Shown here piece by piece: positions 30,337-39,681 of a stretch of DNA of 64,000 bases; positions within the stretch are counted from its first letter, which is position 1; each line of letters begins with the position of its first letter. The stretch is from Micrococcales bacterium 31B. Its GTDB lineage: Bacteria; Actinomycetota; Actinomycetes; Actinomycetales; Dermabacteraceae. Where the stretch lies: contig JAFFTF010000002.1 in the NCBI GenBank assembly GCA_022803075.1, positions 350,090-414,089 on the forward strand, in the 5' to 3' direction. The notes under the pieces are model-generated. The model was not told the DNA's origin. It saw only the letters and a list, made by a program, of their open reading frames with translations, and did no database searches. Both the position numbers and the translations under genes were made by a program.

Positions 30337-31362
30337 GTGCCCCTGACTGCACTTATTGCACTCGGCGCGGTGGCGGGGTTCCCCCCGAAGGTGGCGGTGA
30401 ACTCAGCGCTCGGGCACCCCCTCGCCCCCACACTCGCCCTGGTCGTCACCGTGCTCCTCGGCGCCGCGCTCGCCGCGACCTGCGCCGTGCGCTCGACCCA
30501 CCCCGCCGCAGCCCTCACCTGCGCCACCCTGATTGGGGTGGGCCACCTCGTCACGGGGGTGCTCCCGGCGTGGCGGCGCTCGGTTTTTCGCGCCGTCGCC
30601 TACTCCCTGGCCTCGCGCGGCAGCCGCCGCAGCAGCCGGATCGCCCTCGGCATCGCCCTCGGCGGGTCCGTTGCCCTCGGCCTCACCGTCGCCGTCACGG
30701 TGGGCCAGGCCATCGCGTTTGTGACCCCTTGCGCACTCGCCGGCGCCTGCTCGGCGGCCGCCTGGGCCCTCGGCGACATCTCCCGCCGCTCGCGCCTCGG
30801 CCGCGCAGGCGACGCCGAACATGCCCGACTGCGCGCCCTCGAACGCGAGCAGGAGGCCCGCCTCGCCATCCTCGATGAACGCGCCCGCATCGCCCGCGAG
30901 ATGCACGACGTCATCTCGCACGCGCTCTCGGGCGTGATCGCGCTCTCCGACGGCGCCCGTTACGCCGCCCGCGCGACGCCCGGCACTCCCGAACCCACCC
31001 TCGCGACCCTGCAAACCATCAGCGTGCAGCACGCCCTGAGCGCCGGGCAGCAACTCGCGGTGTATCGCATCGTGCAGGAGGCGCTCACGAATGTGCTCAA
31101 GCACGCGGGGCGCGAGGCACGCTGCGCCGTCGTGATCGTCTACGACGAGGGCGGGCTCGAGTTCTCGGAGATCGATACCGGACGCGGCAGTGCCTCCCTG
31201 GCAGCGCAGCCCGACTCCGGCGCCGAGGTGAGCGGGTTCTATCTGCGCGGAATGCGCGAGCGGGCCCGCCTGCACAGCGGCCAGGTTGACGCGCGCACCA
31301 CTCCGCACGGGTTCAGCGTCACCGGCCGTTTTGACTACGACACCACCACCGAAGGGGCCTAA
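30337..31362 (+). CDS. NarL-type sensor histidine kinase with an internal deletion
   Basis: 341 aa, start uncertain (GTG 30337; the frame is open back to 30277). Several membrane helices precede the HisKA_3 phospho-acceptor box IAREMHDVISHALSG. The ATP-binding part has YRIVQEALTNVLKHAG, DTGRGS and GFYLRGMRERARLHSG. Normally about 70-80 residues separate the end of the DHp helices from the N-box, but here LATLQTIS runs straight into LSAGQQLAVYRIVQ. The second DHp helix and the start of the ATPase domain are missing. The frame is kept, but function is doubtful, and its partner regulator is also broken. Confidence 0.75.
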   Translation: MPLTALIALGAVAGFPPKVAVNSALGHPLAPTLALVVTVLLGAALAATCAVRSTHPAAALTCATLIGVGHLVTGVLPAWRRSVFRAVAYSLASRGSRRSSRIALGIALGGSVALGLTVAVTVGQAIAFVTPCALAGACSAAAWALGDISRRSRLGRAGDAEHARLRALEREQEARLAILDERARIAREMHDVISHALSGVIALSDGARYAARATPGTPEPTLATLQTISVQHALSAGQQLAVYRIVQEALTNVLKHAGREARCAVVIVYDEGGLEFSEIDTGRGSASLAAQPDSGAEVSGFYLRGMRERARLHSGQVDARTTPHGFSVTGRFDYDTTTEGA

Positions 31363-31366
31363 ACCG

Positions 31367-31927
31367 ATGCCAGAGAATCGCATACGAGTGGCACTCGTCG
31401 ACGACCAAGACCTGCTGCGCGCCGGCTTCGCGATGCTGGTGAACTCGCAACCCGACCTCGAGGTGGTGAGCGAGGCGCGCGACGGGGTCGAGGCGCTCGA
31501 GCGGCTCGCCGCCGTGCCGTGCGACGTGGTCCTCATGGACATCCGCATGCCCCGGCTCGATGGGGTCGAGACCACGCGGCGCCTGCTGCACCGATTCGTG
31601 ACCCCGGACGCCTCGGTGACCCCACCCAGCGCGGCCGGCGCGGGTCGGGCGGCGGGGGCGTCCTAGCCGAGTGGCGAGACCAGCGCGGAGGCCGGGCGGC
31701 GGCTCGGCCTCACCGACCGCGAGTTCGAGATGCTGCTCGAAATCGCGCGCGGCCTCTCGAACGCTGAGATCGCTGCGAAGCATTGCGTGAGCGAGGCAAC
31801 CGTGAAGACGCACGTGTCGCGCGTGCTCGCGAAGTTGGGGGTGCGCGATCGCGTGCAGGCGGTGGTGATCGCGTACGAGAGGGGGCTCGTGCAGCCCGAG
31901 TCACCCGGGCCGGGCGGGGGCCCCTGA
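31367..31927 (+). pseudogene. Broken NarL/LuxR-type response regulator
   Basis: One frame from ATG 31367 to TGA 31925, interrupted by TAG at 31664-31666. The first part is a receiver domain with VALVDDQDLLRAGFAML and the phospho-acceptor VVLMDIRMPRLDG. It stops being receiver-like after VETTRRLL and jumps to linker-type sequence (HRFVTPD), so the rest of the receiver (Thr and Lys sites) is deleted. After the TAG the same frame encodes a complete LuxR-type HTH ([40 protein letters not shown]). A phospho-switch is impossible; a free HTH fragment from an internal start (31730) cannot be excluded. Confidence 0.85.
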
Positions 31928-32063
31928 GGCGCGCCACGACGCCGCTGAACTGGGCTGAACTGGGCTGTTACACCGACTGCACTTACGAAGCATTCCAAGT
32001 ATCGCTCTCGCGCCACGGGGCATAGACTGGCTTGCGAGCGCAGGATGCCGGGGGGTAGCGGAT

Positions 32064-34766
32064 ATGAAACTTTTGAAGCAACAGACGCGTCGAGCGGTGG
32101 GGGCCGCGATGCTTGTCACGCTCGCCGTGACGCTGCTCGCTGTGGCCTTTGGACTGTCTCCGTCACTCGGGGCCGCCTCGGAGCGAGCCGCCGCCTCGTA
32201 CTACGGAGCCGCCGATGTGGTGGCCGAACCGAGCCGGGGTGAGCCCTTCGCGGCCACGGTGCCAAGCGCCGCCGCGACGGCCGCGCAATCCGCCAAACAG
32301 GCCGCCGAACTTGCCGCCGCGCAGAGCATCGCGGCCCAAGACGCGTTCCTGCAGGCAGCCGCCAGCCTGCCCGGGGTCACGGCCCACTACGCGTTTGACG
32401 TGCGGTCGGCGCTCCTGGGCGCTCCCGGCGCGAAGGCCCCGGGCCAGGCGGCCTCGGGCTTCACCATTGCCGCGCTGCCCCCGGCTCCCCTCCAGACCCG
32501 TACCCTCGACGCGGGCGCGTGGCCCGCGGGCAACGAGATCGCCGTGCCCGCTTCGCTCGCAAAACGCGCGAACCTCACCGTGGGCGAGGCGCTCACCGTG
32601 TTCTTCGTGGAGACTCCCCGACCGAGCCGAACCGCGACGGCGCCCACCCCCCTCACCCTGCGGGTCTCCGGCATCGTCGCCGAACCGCGCGACGCCACGG
32701 TTGACGCCCACGCGGCGCTGATCGCACCGCAAACGTTCGCCGCCCAAACCACCACGGTCACTCGGGGTGCGCTGTTACTGGCCACGGAGCGTCCGGCCGC
32801 CGACCTGGCCCGGGACCTGTTCGCGCTCGCGCAGCGCACCGGGGCAGACCTCGCGGGCCCCATGGCGGCCGGAGCCCACACCGCCGCCCTCGACATTTTC
32901 ACCACCGCCGACTACCGGGCCGCCGAGAACGCGGCGGCGCACGGCATGCACCGAAACATCGCGGTGCTCGGCGTGCTCGGCGCCCTGGTCGCGCTGCTCG
33001 TGGCGGCCTCCATCGCGGTTCCGTTGCTGCGCACTCCCCCGGTTCCCAGCCCGGCGCTGCCCCTCAGTGCCCCGCGCGAACCGGCACCGCGGCCGCTCAC
33101 CCCGTACACCCTGCTCGTGCTGGGAGTCGTGGCGGGCCTCGTGGGCAGCGCGCTGGGTGGGTGGGGCCTGCGCGCTCTGGGCGGCAGCGGCCTGCTGGAC
33201 GCCGTGGTGCCCCTGGCCCCGGTCACCCCGGCGTGGTTCACGTACCCGTTGGGGGCGCTGGCGGGAGCGGTCGCGCTGAGATTCGCGGGTCATCGAGCCA
33301 ACCCGCCCGCACGCACCGCGGCGCAGGTCAAGCGGGCCCGGACGCGCGCGTGGCTCGTTGTCGCCGCCGCCACGGGCTCCGTGCTGCTGGTGGTGGCCTG
33401 GGTTCCGCCGGGTTCGCTGCCCCTCTCGTTCCTCCTGGTGGGCTTTCTGCCGAGCCTCGTGCTCGCCGTGGTCTGCGCCGTCGTGCTGTCGGCCTCGGTG
33501 ATCCCCCGCACCTATCGGGCCCTGCTGCGGTGCGTGCCGCGTTCGGCCGCGCGGCGCCTCGCTGAGGCAGACTCGCTGCGCGGCCCCGCCGCGGGTACCG
33601 AGACGGCTCGCGTGGGGCTCGTGTGCCTCAGTTTCGCGGTGGCTCTGCTGATGTGTGCCAGTGCGTTTCAGGCCTCGAGGGCCGCGCAGGCCGTGCAGCT
33701 CGAAACGTTCGGGGTGTTGACCCCGAGCCGGGGAATGCCCGAGGACGCCGCGACGCTTGCCCTCGGCGTGCCCGGAGTGGAGGCCGCTCAGGCCCTCCCG
33801 GGTGGGCTCGTGTACGTGGACGGCGCGGCGCCTCCCACGGTGCAAGACCTGGGCCTGCCGCAGTCCGCGAGCGCGGAGACCGCCGAGTCGGCCATCTTCC
33901 GTGCGGGGTGGGAGAACCGCGGCGGAGGCAGTTTCGCGCTGGTCGGTGCCACCACGAGCCAGTTGCGTGACTTGAGTGCGAACGCCGCGATTCCTGCGCT
34001 GCGGGAGGGCGTCGTGTATGCGTCGAGCGCGCCCGCGAACTATCGCGCGGGCTTCCACTGGAACCCGCATCAGGCCACGGTCACGTTTGGCCTGGACCCG
34101 AGCGCGCAGCACACCTTGCCGCTCGAAGTGGCCGACTTCGTGCCTGCGGGTCACCTCATAGCGACGCCCACGACGTTGGCCGCGTCGGTGGGGGCGCTGC
34201 CGCCGTTTGAGCTGTGGGCCCGGCCCGCCGCGGGGGTAACGGGCGATCGCTTGGCGGCCGTGTCGCACGGCATCTCGACAATCCTCGGACAGCACGGGGC
34301 CGAGGCGACAGACCTGACGCTCGACGCCGGCGGATACGCAGCCGCCGTGGCAGCCGCGCCTCTCTCGACGAACTTCGCGAACCTGCTGCTGTTGGTGTTC
34401 GGGGCCGCGACGGTGCTCGTGTTGACCGTCGTGAGTTCGTCGGAGTCTGCCCTGCGCGCCGCGAGCGGACGGCAACACACCATTCGCCTCACGGGTCGGC
34501 GGTTTGTCGATCTGTTCGGGTCGGCCTTGCTGCGCGGCAGTGTGGCGGCGGTGTGCGGGGTCGCGTTTGGCGGGGTCGTGGGCCTCGCGCTATGCGCTGC
34601 CTACCTCAGCGTGACCGGTGCCCCCGCCCTGGTGGTGGCCGTGCCGTGGCGATATCTGCTCGCCGCTGCGGCGTTCATGGTACTCGCCAACATGGTCGTC
34701 GTCTTGACGCTCGTGCCGTCGCTCGTGAAGATGCGGGTGCTGCGGCACGCCCCCCGGGCGGCCTAG
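32064..34766 (+). CDS. FtsX/MacB-like ABC exporter permease, possibly shortened
   Basis: 900 aa. The N-terminal helix (AMLVTLAVTLLAVAFGL) and a large Ala-rich extracytoplasmic domain are followed by a cluster of helices around residues 300-480 and a second extracytoplasmic domain, then C-terminal helices (LLLLVFGAATVLVLTVVSSSES...). It has the 4+4-like helix layout of FtsX-type permeases. The cytoplasmic motif expected after the second helix (REIALLRAxGAT) is missing and replaced by Pro-rich text (RTPPVPSPALPLSAPREPAP). It is upstream of an ABC ATPase and a second, clearly broken permease. Substrate unknown; TCS-ABC clusters like this often expel antimicrobial peptides. Confidence 0.7.
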   Translation: MKLLKQQTRRAVGAAMLVTLAVTLLAVAFGLSPSLGAASERAAASYYGAADVVAEPSRGEPFAATVPSAAATAAQSAKQAAELAAAQSIAAQDAFLQAAASLPGVTAHYAFDVRSALLGAPGAKAPGQAASGFTIAALPPAPLQTRTLDAGAWPAGNEIAVPASLAKRANLTVGEALTVFFVETPRPSRTATAPTPLTLRVSGIVAEPRDATVDAHAALIAPQTFAAQTTTVTRGALLLATERPAADLARDLFALAQRTGADLAGPMAAGAHTAALDIFTTADYRAAENAAAHGMHRNIAVLGVLGALVALLVAASIAVPLLRTPPVPSPALPLSAPREPAPRPLTPYTLLVLGVVAGLVGSALGGWGLRALGGSGLLDAVVPLAPVTPAWFTYPLGALAGAVALRFAGHRANPPARTAAQVKRARTRAWLVVAAATGSVLLVVAWVPPGSLPLSFLLVGFLPSLVLAVVCAVVLSASVIPRTYRALLRCVPRSAARRLAEADSLRGPAAGTETARVGLVCLSFAVALLMCASAFQASRAAQAVQLETFGVLTPSRGMPEDAATLALGVPGVEAAQALPGGLVYVDGAAPPTVQDLGLPQSASAETAESAIFRAGWENRGGGSFALVGATTSQLRDLSANAAIPALREGVVYASSAPANYRAGFHWNPHQATVTFGLDPSAQHTLPLEVADFVPAGHLIATPTTLAASVGALPPFELWARPAAGVTGDRLAAVSHGISTILGQHGAEATDLTLDAGGYAAAVAAAPLSTNFANLLLLVFGAATVLVLTVVSSSESALRAASGRQHTIRLTGRRFVDLFGSALLRGSVAAVCGVAFGGVVGLALCAAYLSVTGAPALVVAVPWRYLLAAAAFMVLANMVVVLTLVPSLVKMRVLRHAPRAA

Positions 34767-34880
34767 TCTCGTCCTCCTTAGGTATGATCCTCCGGGCGTT
34801 CTCTGCGGGAAAGTCATCCTTGCGGCCGACGACGCGCCACGCGACGCTGCATATCGTGGGACCTAGAGAAGCGCCCCACC

Positions 34881-35720
34881 ATGACTCGTTCGCCCAGAGT
34901 GCCCCATACGGAACTCGCACCTACCGCCCATGCCTTGGCCACGGCCGCCCTGCGCGCCGCGCCACAGCGCAACGAGAACTCTCCCGGGTTCGCAGCCTCG
35001 GCAGTGAACTTAGTCAAGCGCTACGGGGTCGGCGACGCCGCCGTCACGGCGCTCGACGGAGTGACCATGGGGTTTCCCCAGGGCGAGATCACCGCGATCA
35101 TGGGGCCCTCCGGCTCCGGCAAGTCGACCCTGCTGCACTGCCTCGCGGGCCTCGACACGATAGATAGCGGTGACGTGTGGTTCGGCGACCACAACCTCGC
35201 GACCATGAACGATGAGCAGCTCACCCTGCTGCGTCGCGAACGCATTGGTTTCGTGTTTCAGTCGTTTAATCTGGTGCCGACCCTGACGGCCCGCGAAAAC
35301 ATCCTGCTCCCCCTCGAACTCGCGGGAAGGCGCCTCGACGACGAGTGGTTCGGGTCGATTATCGAGATCCTCGGCATCGGCGACCGGCTCGGCCACACCT
35401 CGCGCCAACTTTCCGGCGGTCAGCAACAGCGGGTCGCCATCGCTCGTGCCCTCGCCACGAGCCCCACGCTCATCTGCGCCGACGAGCCCACGGGCAACCT
35501 CGATTCACTGGCGGGCGACGCGGTGCTCACGCTGCTGAGGGACTGCTGCAAATCGCTCGGGCAAACCATTGTCATCGTGACCCATGACGCTCACGCGGCG
35601 ACCTATGCCGACCAAGTGGTGATGCTGGCGGACGGCCAGATCGCGGACGAGATAGCCTCGCCCAGGGTCGACTCCGTGCTCGAAACCATGCGTTCCCTCA
35701 CGGCGGGCCATGCCCGATGA
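34881..35720 (+). CDS. MacB/LolD-type ABC exporter ATP-binding protein
   Basis: 279 aa. A single ABC domain: Walker [11 protein letters not shown]-loop [17 protein letters not shown] (typical MacB/LolD), signature [15 protein letters not shown], Walker [14 protein letters not shown] and switch His in VIVTHDAH. An N-terminal extension of about 40 residues precedes it. The TGA overlaps the ATG of the next permease gene (ATGA). The ATPase itself looks intact although both the downstream permease and the linked two-component system are damaged. Confidence 0.93.
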   Translation: MTRSPRVPHTELAPTAHALATAALRAAPQRNENSPGFAASAVNLVKRYGVGDAAVTALDGVTMGFPQGEITAIMGPSGSGKSTLLHCLAGLDTIDSGDVWFGDHNLATMNDEQLTLLRRERIGFVFQSFNLVPTLTARENILLPLELAGRRLDDEWFGSIIEILGIGDRLGHTSRQLSGGQQQRVAIARALATSPTLICADEPTGNLDSLAGDAVLTLLRDCCKSLGQTIVIVTHDAHAATYADQVVMLADGQIADEIASPRVDSVLETMRSLTAGHAR

Positions 35721-38235
35721 AAACTCTTCTCATCGGTACCCTGCGCTTTCAGCGCGGTCGCCTATTTGCCGCCTCCACCGCGGTGATTTTGGCGGTGGCC
35801 TTCGTGGTCGCGACACTGATGCTGCACGCAGCGTACCTCGGTGCCGCGATGAACAATCTTGTGAACGATGTCTCCAAGGCCGATGTCATCGTGAGCCCAG
35901 CCACCTCTGCCGTGGAAGACGCCCTCGGGGACCAGCAGACGCGCGAGTACCTGGATGCCGTGGAGAAGGCGCCCGGCGTGACGGCGAGTTTCGAGGTCTA
36001 CCGCAGTTTCGCGATGACTGGCGAGGATTCGGCCAACGCGTGGCAGTTGTATGCCTTCGACGTCATGCCCACCACGCCGGAGGCTTTTCGAGGAGCAACT
36101 CTGGAGCGCGGCACCTGGCCCACGGGCACCGATGTCGCCCTCAGCGAGAGCGTGGCGCACACCCGGGGCCTCGACGTGGGCGACTCACTGAGTTACGTCG
36201 TGACACTGCCCAGTGCGTCCGGCGACGGCATCGAAAAGCCAGTCACCGGCAAGGTGTCCGGCATCGTCCCCGTGCCGGCGACCCCCACGCCAGCCATGAA
36301 CTACGTGTCGCCCGAGCTGTTCGCGACCCTGTCGCACAGCGCGCTACCCGAGCAGGTGCTGCTGCGTGCCGACGATCCGGACGCCGTGGTGAGCAGTCTC
36401 CGGGCCCTCGCAGCGAGCCAGGGGCACCAGATTTCGGGCAATCAGTCTGTGCCCGCCCCGGGGGTCACCCAGGTCTCGACGCGCGCTGACTATCTCGACG
36501 GCATGCTGAAGGCGTCCACGGGAGAGGCTCAGGTGATGCTCTCGGTGGACCTGGGCGGCTCCGTGCTGGGCGTGCTCGCGGGCTGCGCCCTCGCCTATGC
36601 CGTGATCGGGGCGTCGTGGCTCGGCTCGGTCGTCTCGCTCGCCGTGGTGCCGCCCTCATGGGAGGCCGCCGGTCTCGGGCTGGCAGTGGGTACGGTGATG
36701 GCACTCGTGGCGGGCCTGCGCCCGCAAGCCCTCGCCACGCGCATTTCGCCGCTCAGCGTCATGCGCGCCACGGACGAGGTCGTGGCCGACGCGCATCCGG
36801 CGAAGGCGCGCGCCGCGGGCGCGATCCTGTTGGTGGCCGGTGGCCTCACGCTCCTGTGGCTGGGTTCGCGGGGTGGCCAAGGGCTCGCCTTCGCGCTGCC
36901 GGGAGGGGCGACCACGTTCCTGGGTCTGCTCCTGGCGCTGCCCTTTGGCGTGCCGCCGCTCCTGCGCGGCATGACTCGCTGCCTGCATCGGTTTCCCACG
37001 TTGGCACTTGCGGGCGCCAACGCCGGGCGCAATCCACGCCGCGTGACCATGACGGTCACGGCCATGATGGTCGCGGTCACCCTCGTCTCGATGTTCATCG
37101 TGGGTGCGGCCTCCATGAAAGAGAGCATGATCCGCGAGATCGAGGCACGTAACCCGGTCGATGTGATCGTGGACCAGGCGCGATTGGACGATCAAACCGT
37201 GCGCGCAGTGGCGGCTCTGGACGGCGTGCGGACGTCGGCAACCCTGCGGGGCGTCGCGGTGTATCCCGTCGGGAACGTGCCTCCCGCCTCGCCGGAGGTG
37301 ACGGCCGCGCAGAGCGAGAACGACGCGGTGACCTCCGCCAGTTACGGTACCGGTGGGCTGCTCCTGGCGGCGGGTGCTCCCCCGGCGCTCGCCTCGGTGA
37401 ACCGGTCCGACGAGGCTTTCGCCCCTGCGGATCACACACTGTAGGTGTCGCCGTCGCTGGTGTTTGACTACCAGGAGTCGGTATTCGACCCGAAGTCTCA
37501 AACCGCGCGGCTCGACGTGGGTGGCACCGTCGTGACGCCGCCCTATGTGGAATCGCGATTCGTTCCCCTTACCGCGTGCTCGTCAGCGAGGCGACCCTCG
37601 ACATGGTGGCTCCCGACGCTCCCGTGATCGAGGCGTGGTACTCCCTCGACGACACGTGGGATTTTCGTGCGGCCCAAGAACTGAGGTCGGAGGCGCAAGA
37701 GGCCGCAACCAGCGCGTCGCAAGAACTGCAGACGGCCGCGGGGGTGGACTACGGCAACTCCACGTGGCCCGCGGTGCAGGCCCCCGGGGTAGATCGCCTC
37801 GTCTACGAGGGGCTCGCGGCCCTGCTGCTGCTCGTGGTGCTGGCGCTGCTGGTGACCTCCGTGGTGATCGCCCTCGTGGGAGTGAGCACCACCATGTCGC
37901 TCTCGGTGATCGAGCGCCAGCGTGAGATCGGCCTGCTGCGCAGCATCGGCATGAGCACGCGGCAGGTGCGGCAGTCAGTGGTCGCCGAAGCCGTGATCGT
38001 GAGTCTCGCGGCGACCGTGCTGGGCGTGGTGCTCGGCATCGGCTTCGGCGCGGTGGGTACGGTGTCGGCTCTGCCCGCCTCGGGCACGATACCCGTGCGC
38101 ATCGAGATTCCGTGGTGGCAGGTGGGCGCTGCGGTGCTGGTCATGGTCCTGGCGGGCGTGGTAGCGGCGTGGACGCCCGCGCGGCGGGGTTCCCGGGTCA
38201 GCCCCGTGCGCGCCCTCGCCGAGAGCCCCACGTAG
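35717..38235 (+). pseudogene. FtsX-like permease gene broken by a TAG and a frameshift
   Basis: From ATG 35717 the frame is open for 575 codons to TAG 37442. Coding text continues in the same frame (VSPSLVFDYQESVFDPKSQT, then VTPPYVESRF) until about 37565, where it shifts. The remainder (YRVLVSEATLDMVAPDAPVI) is in another frame and runs to TAG 38233. That last part holds the C-terminal FtsX domain with ERQREIGLLRSIGMSTRQVRQS. The first FtsX domain is also shortened: STGEAQVMLSVDLGGSVLG lacks the usual helix and RExALLR loop. The gene belongs to the exporter with 34881 and 32064 and is now most likely non-functional. Confidence 0.85.
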
Positions 38236-38237
38236 TA

Positions 38238-38277
38238 CAAGACGGCGCGTTGCACCAGTGGTGCGACGCGCCGTCTT
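38238..38277. terminator. Strong bidirectional terminator
   Basis: CAAGACGGCGCGT (38238-38250) pairs with ACGCGCCGTCTTG (38266-38278), with an inner GCACC/GGTGC pairing. It separates the exporter remnant from the convergent suf operon. Confidence 0.85.
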
Positions 38278-38317
38278 GCTGTACTCGTTACAACTCGTTA
38301 CAACTCGTAGAAGTTCG

Positions 38318-38809
38318 CTAAATGTTGAAGCCGATGGCGCGCAACTGGTCGCGGCCGTCCTCTGTGATCTTTTCCATTCCCCACGGCGGCATCCACACCC
38401 AGTTGATGCGGTGCGTGCGGCAGAGCGGGTCGACCGCCGAGAACGTCTGCTCCTCGATCACATCGGTGAGGGGGCAGGCCGCGCTGGTCAGCGTCATGTC
38501 GAGCACAACGTCGCCGCCGTCTACGGTGACACCGTAGACGAGGCCGAGGTCCACGACGTTGATGCCGAGCTCGGGGTCGATGACGTCTTTCATCGCTTCG
38601 AGCACGGCGTCTTCGTCGAGGTCGTCGAAGTCGCCCGCCGTGGCCGCGGCCACGCGTGCGGCCTCGGCCTCGGTGAGGGCCGCGACGGCTCCCGCGCTGT
38701 CGGTTTCGGTCGCGGCGTCTACGGCGGTGTCTGCTGCCGTGGCCGCGTTCGCCTCGGCCGAGGCCGCCGCGTTGTCGGCCGCCTCGTTCTCGTCAAGCAA
38801 CTTCGACAT
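38318..38809 (-). CDS. sufT: SufT-like Fe-S cluster assembly protein (MIP18/DUF59 family)
   Basis: 163 aa. The C-terminal 100 residues form the DUF59/MIP18 domain: VLEAMKDVIDPELGINVVDLGLVYG, the active-site-like Cys in TLTSAACPLTDVIEEQ, and the C-terminal VWMPPWGMEKITEDGRDQLR typical of SufT. An unusual Ala/Asp/Glu-rich N-terminal extension (about 60 residues) precedes it and is probably disordered. It lies 2 bp after sufC in the suf operon and is thought to help Fe-S maturation. Confidence 0.9.
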   Translation of the reverse strand: MSKLLDENEAADNAAASAEANAATAADTAVDAATETDSAGAVAALTEAEAARVAAATAGDFDDLDEDAVLEAMKDVIDPELGINVVDLGLVYGVTVDGGDVVLDMTLTSAACPLTDVIEEQTFSAVDPLCRTHRINWVWMPPWGMEKITEDGRDQLRAIGFNI

Positions 38810-38811
38810 GG

Positions 38812-39570
38812 TTACTTCGCTGCCACGAGGTAACGGTCGTAGCCCTCGGATTCGAGGCGCTCGGCGAGCTCGGGGCCGCCCTCTTCGGCGATGCGGCCGT
38901 CGACGAACACGTGCACGAAGTCGGGCTTGATGTAGTTGAGGATGCGCGTGTAGTGGGTGATCAGCAGCACGCCGAGGCCCGTGTTCTCCTTGATGCGGTT
39001 GACGCCGGCCGAGACGACGCGCAGCGCGTCGACGTCGAGGCCCGAGTCGGTCTCGTCAAGAATGGCCATCTTGGGCTGCAGGAGTTCCATCTGCAAGATC
39101 TCGTGGCGCTTCTTCTCGCCGCCCGAGAAACCCTCGTTGACGTTGCGGGTCGCGAAGGCCGGGTCCATGCGCAGGGCCTCCATCGCCGACTTCACATCTT
39201 TGGTCCAGGTGCGCAGCGAGGGGGCCTCGCCGTCGATGGCGGTCTTGGCGGTGCGCAGGAAGTTCGAGACGGTCACGCCGGGTACCTCGACGGGGTACTG
39301 CATGGCGAGAAAAAGGCCCGCGCGGGCGCGCTCGTCCACCGACATTTCGAGCACGTCTTCACCGTCGAGGGTGACGGTGCCGCCGGTGATTTCGTACTTG
39401 GGGTGCCCAGCGATCGAGTAGGCGAGGGTCGACTTACCGGAGCCGTTGGGGCCCATGATGGCGTGCGTTTCGCCCGAGTTGATGGTGAGGTCGACGCCGC
39501 GCAGAATCTGCTTGGTGCCCTGCTCGGTCTCGACGCTGACCTCGAGGCCGCGGATTTCCAACGTTGACAT
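38812..39570 (-). CDS. sufC: Fe-S cluster assembly ATPase SufC
   Basis: 252 aa. ABC-type soluble ATPase: Walker A GPNGSGKSTLAYSIAGHP, signature FSGGEKKRHEILQM, Walker B MAILDETDSGLDVDAL and ITHYTRIL at the switch, all the exact SufC wording. It drives the SufBCD scaffold. The ATG follows AAGGAGACATAC. Confidence 0.97.
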   Translation of the reverse strand: MSTLEIRGLEVSVETEQGTKQILRGVDLTINSGETHAIMGPNGSGKSTLAYSIAGHPKYEITGGTVTLDGEDVLEMSVDERARAGLFLAMQYPVEVPGVTVSNFLRTAKTAIDGEAPSLRTWTKDVKSAMEALRMDPAFATRNVNEGFSGGEKKRHEILQMELLQPKMAILDETDSGLDVDALRVVSAGVNRIKENTGLGVLLITHYTRILNYIKPDFVHVFVDGRIAEEGGPELAERLESEGYDRYLVAAK

Positions 39571-39633
39571 GTATGTCTCCTTGTGGGGGTGAATTTTTGT
39601 GGACGCCGGGTGGTGCGTCCGAGAGTGCGTGGG

Positions 39634-39674
39634 CCTGGCGCCGTGGCTGCCTGTGGCTGGTCGACGGCGCCGGG
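39634..39674 (-). other. Hairpin in the sufD-sufC intergenic region
   Basis: CCTGGCGCCGT (39634-39644) pairs with ACGGCGCCGGG (39664-39674), an 11-bp stem with a 19-nt loop. It sits just after the sufD stop, with no T-run. It could stabilise or attenuate mRNA between the two genes. Confidence 0.5.
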
Positions 39675-39681
39675 CGGTGAA

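Noticed and set aside
18527-37444. Three in-frame TAGs (18527, 31664, 37442) that could suggest amber recoding or read-through.
   Set aside because: Many intact genes in the window end in TAG (for example SURF1, lysE, the XRE-linked membrane gene). All three interrupted genes carry other damage or lie in decaying neighbourhoods, so mutation is the simpler explanation.
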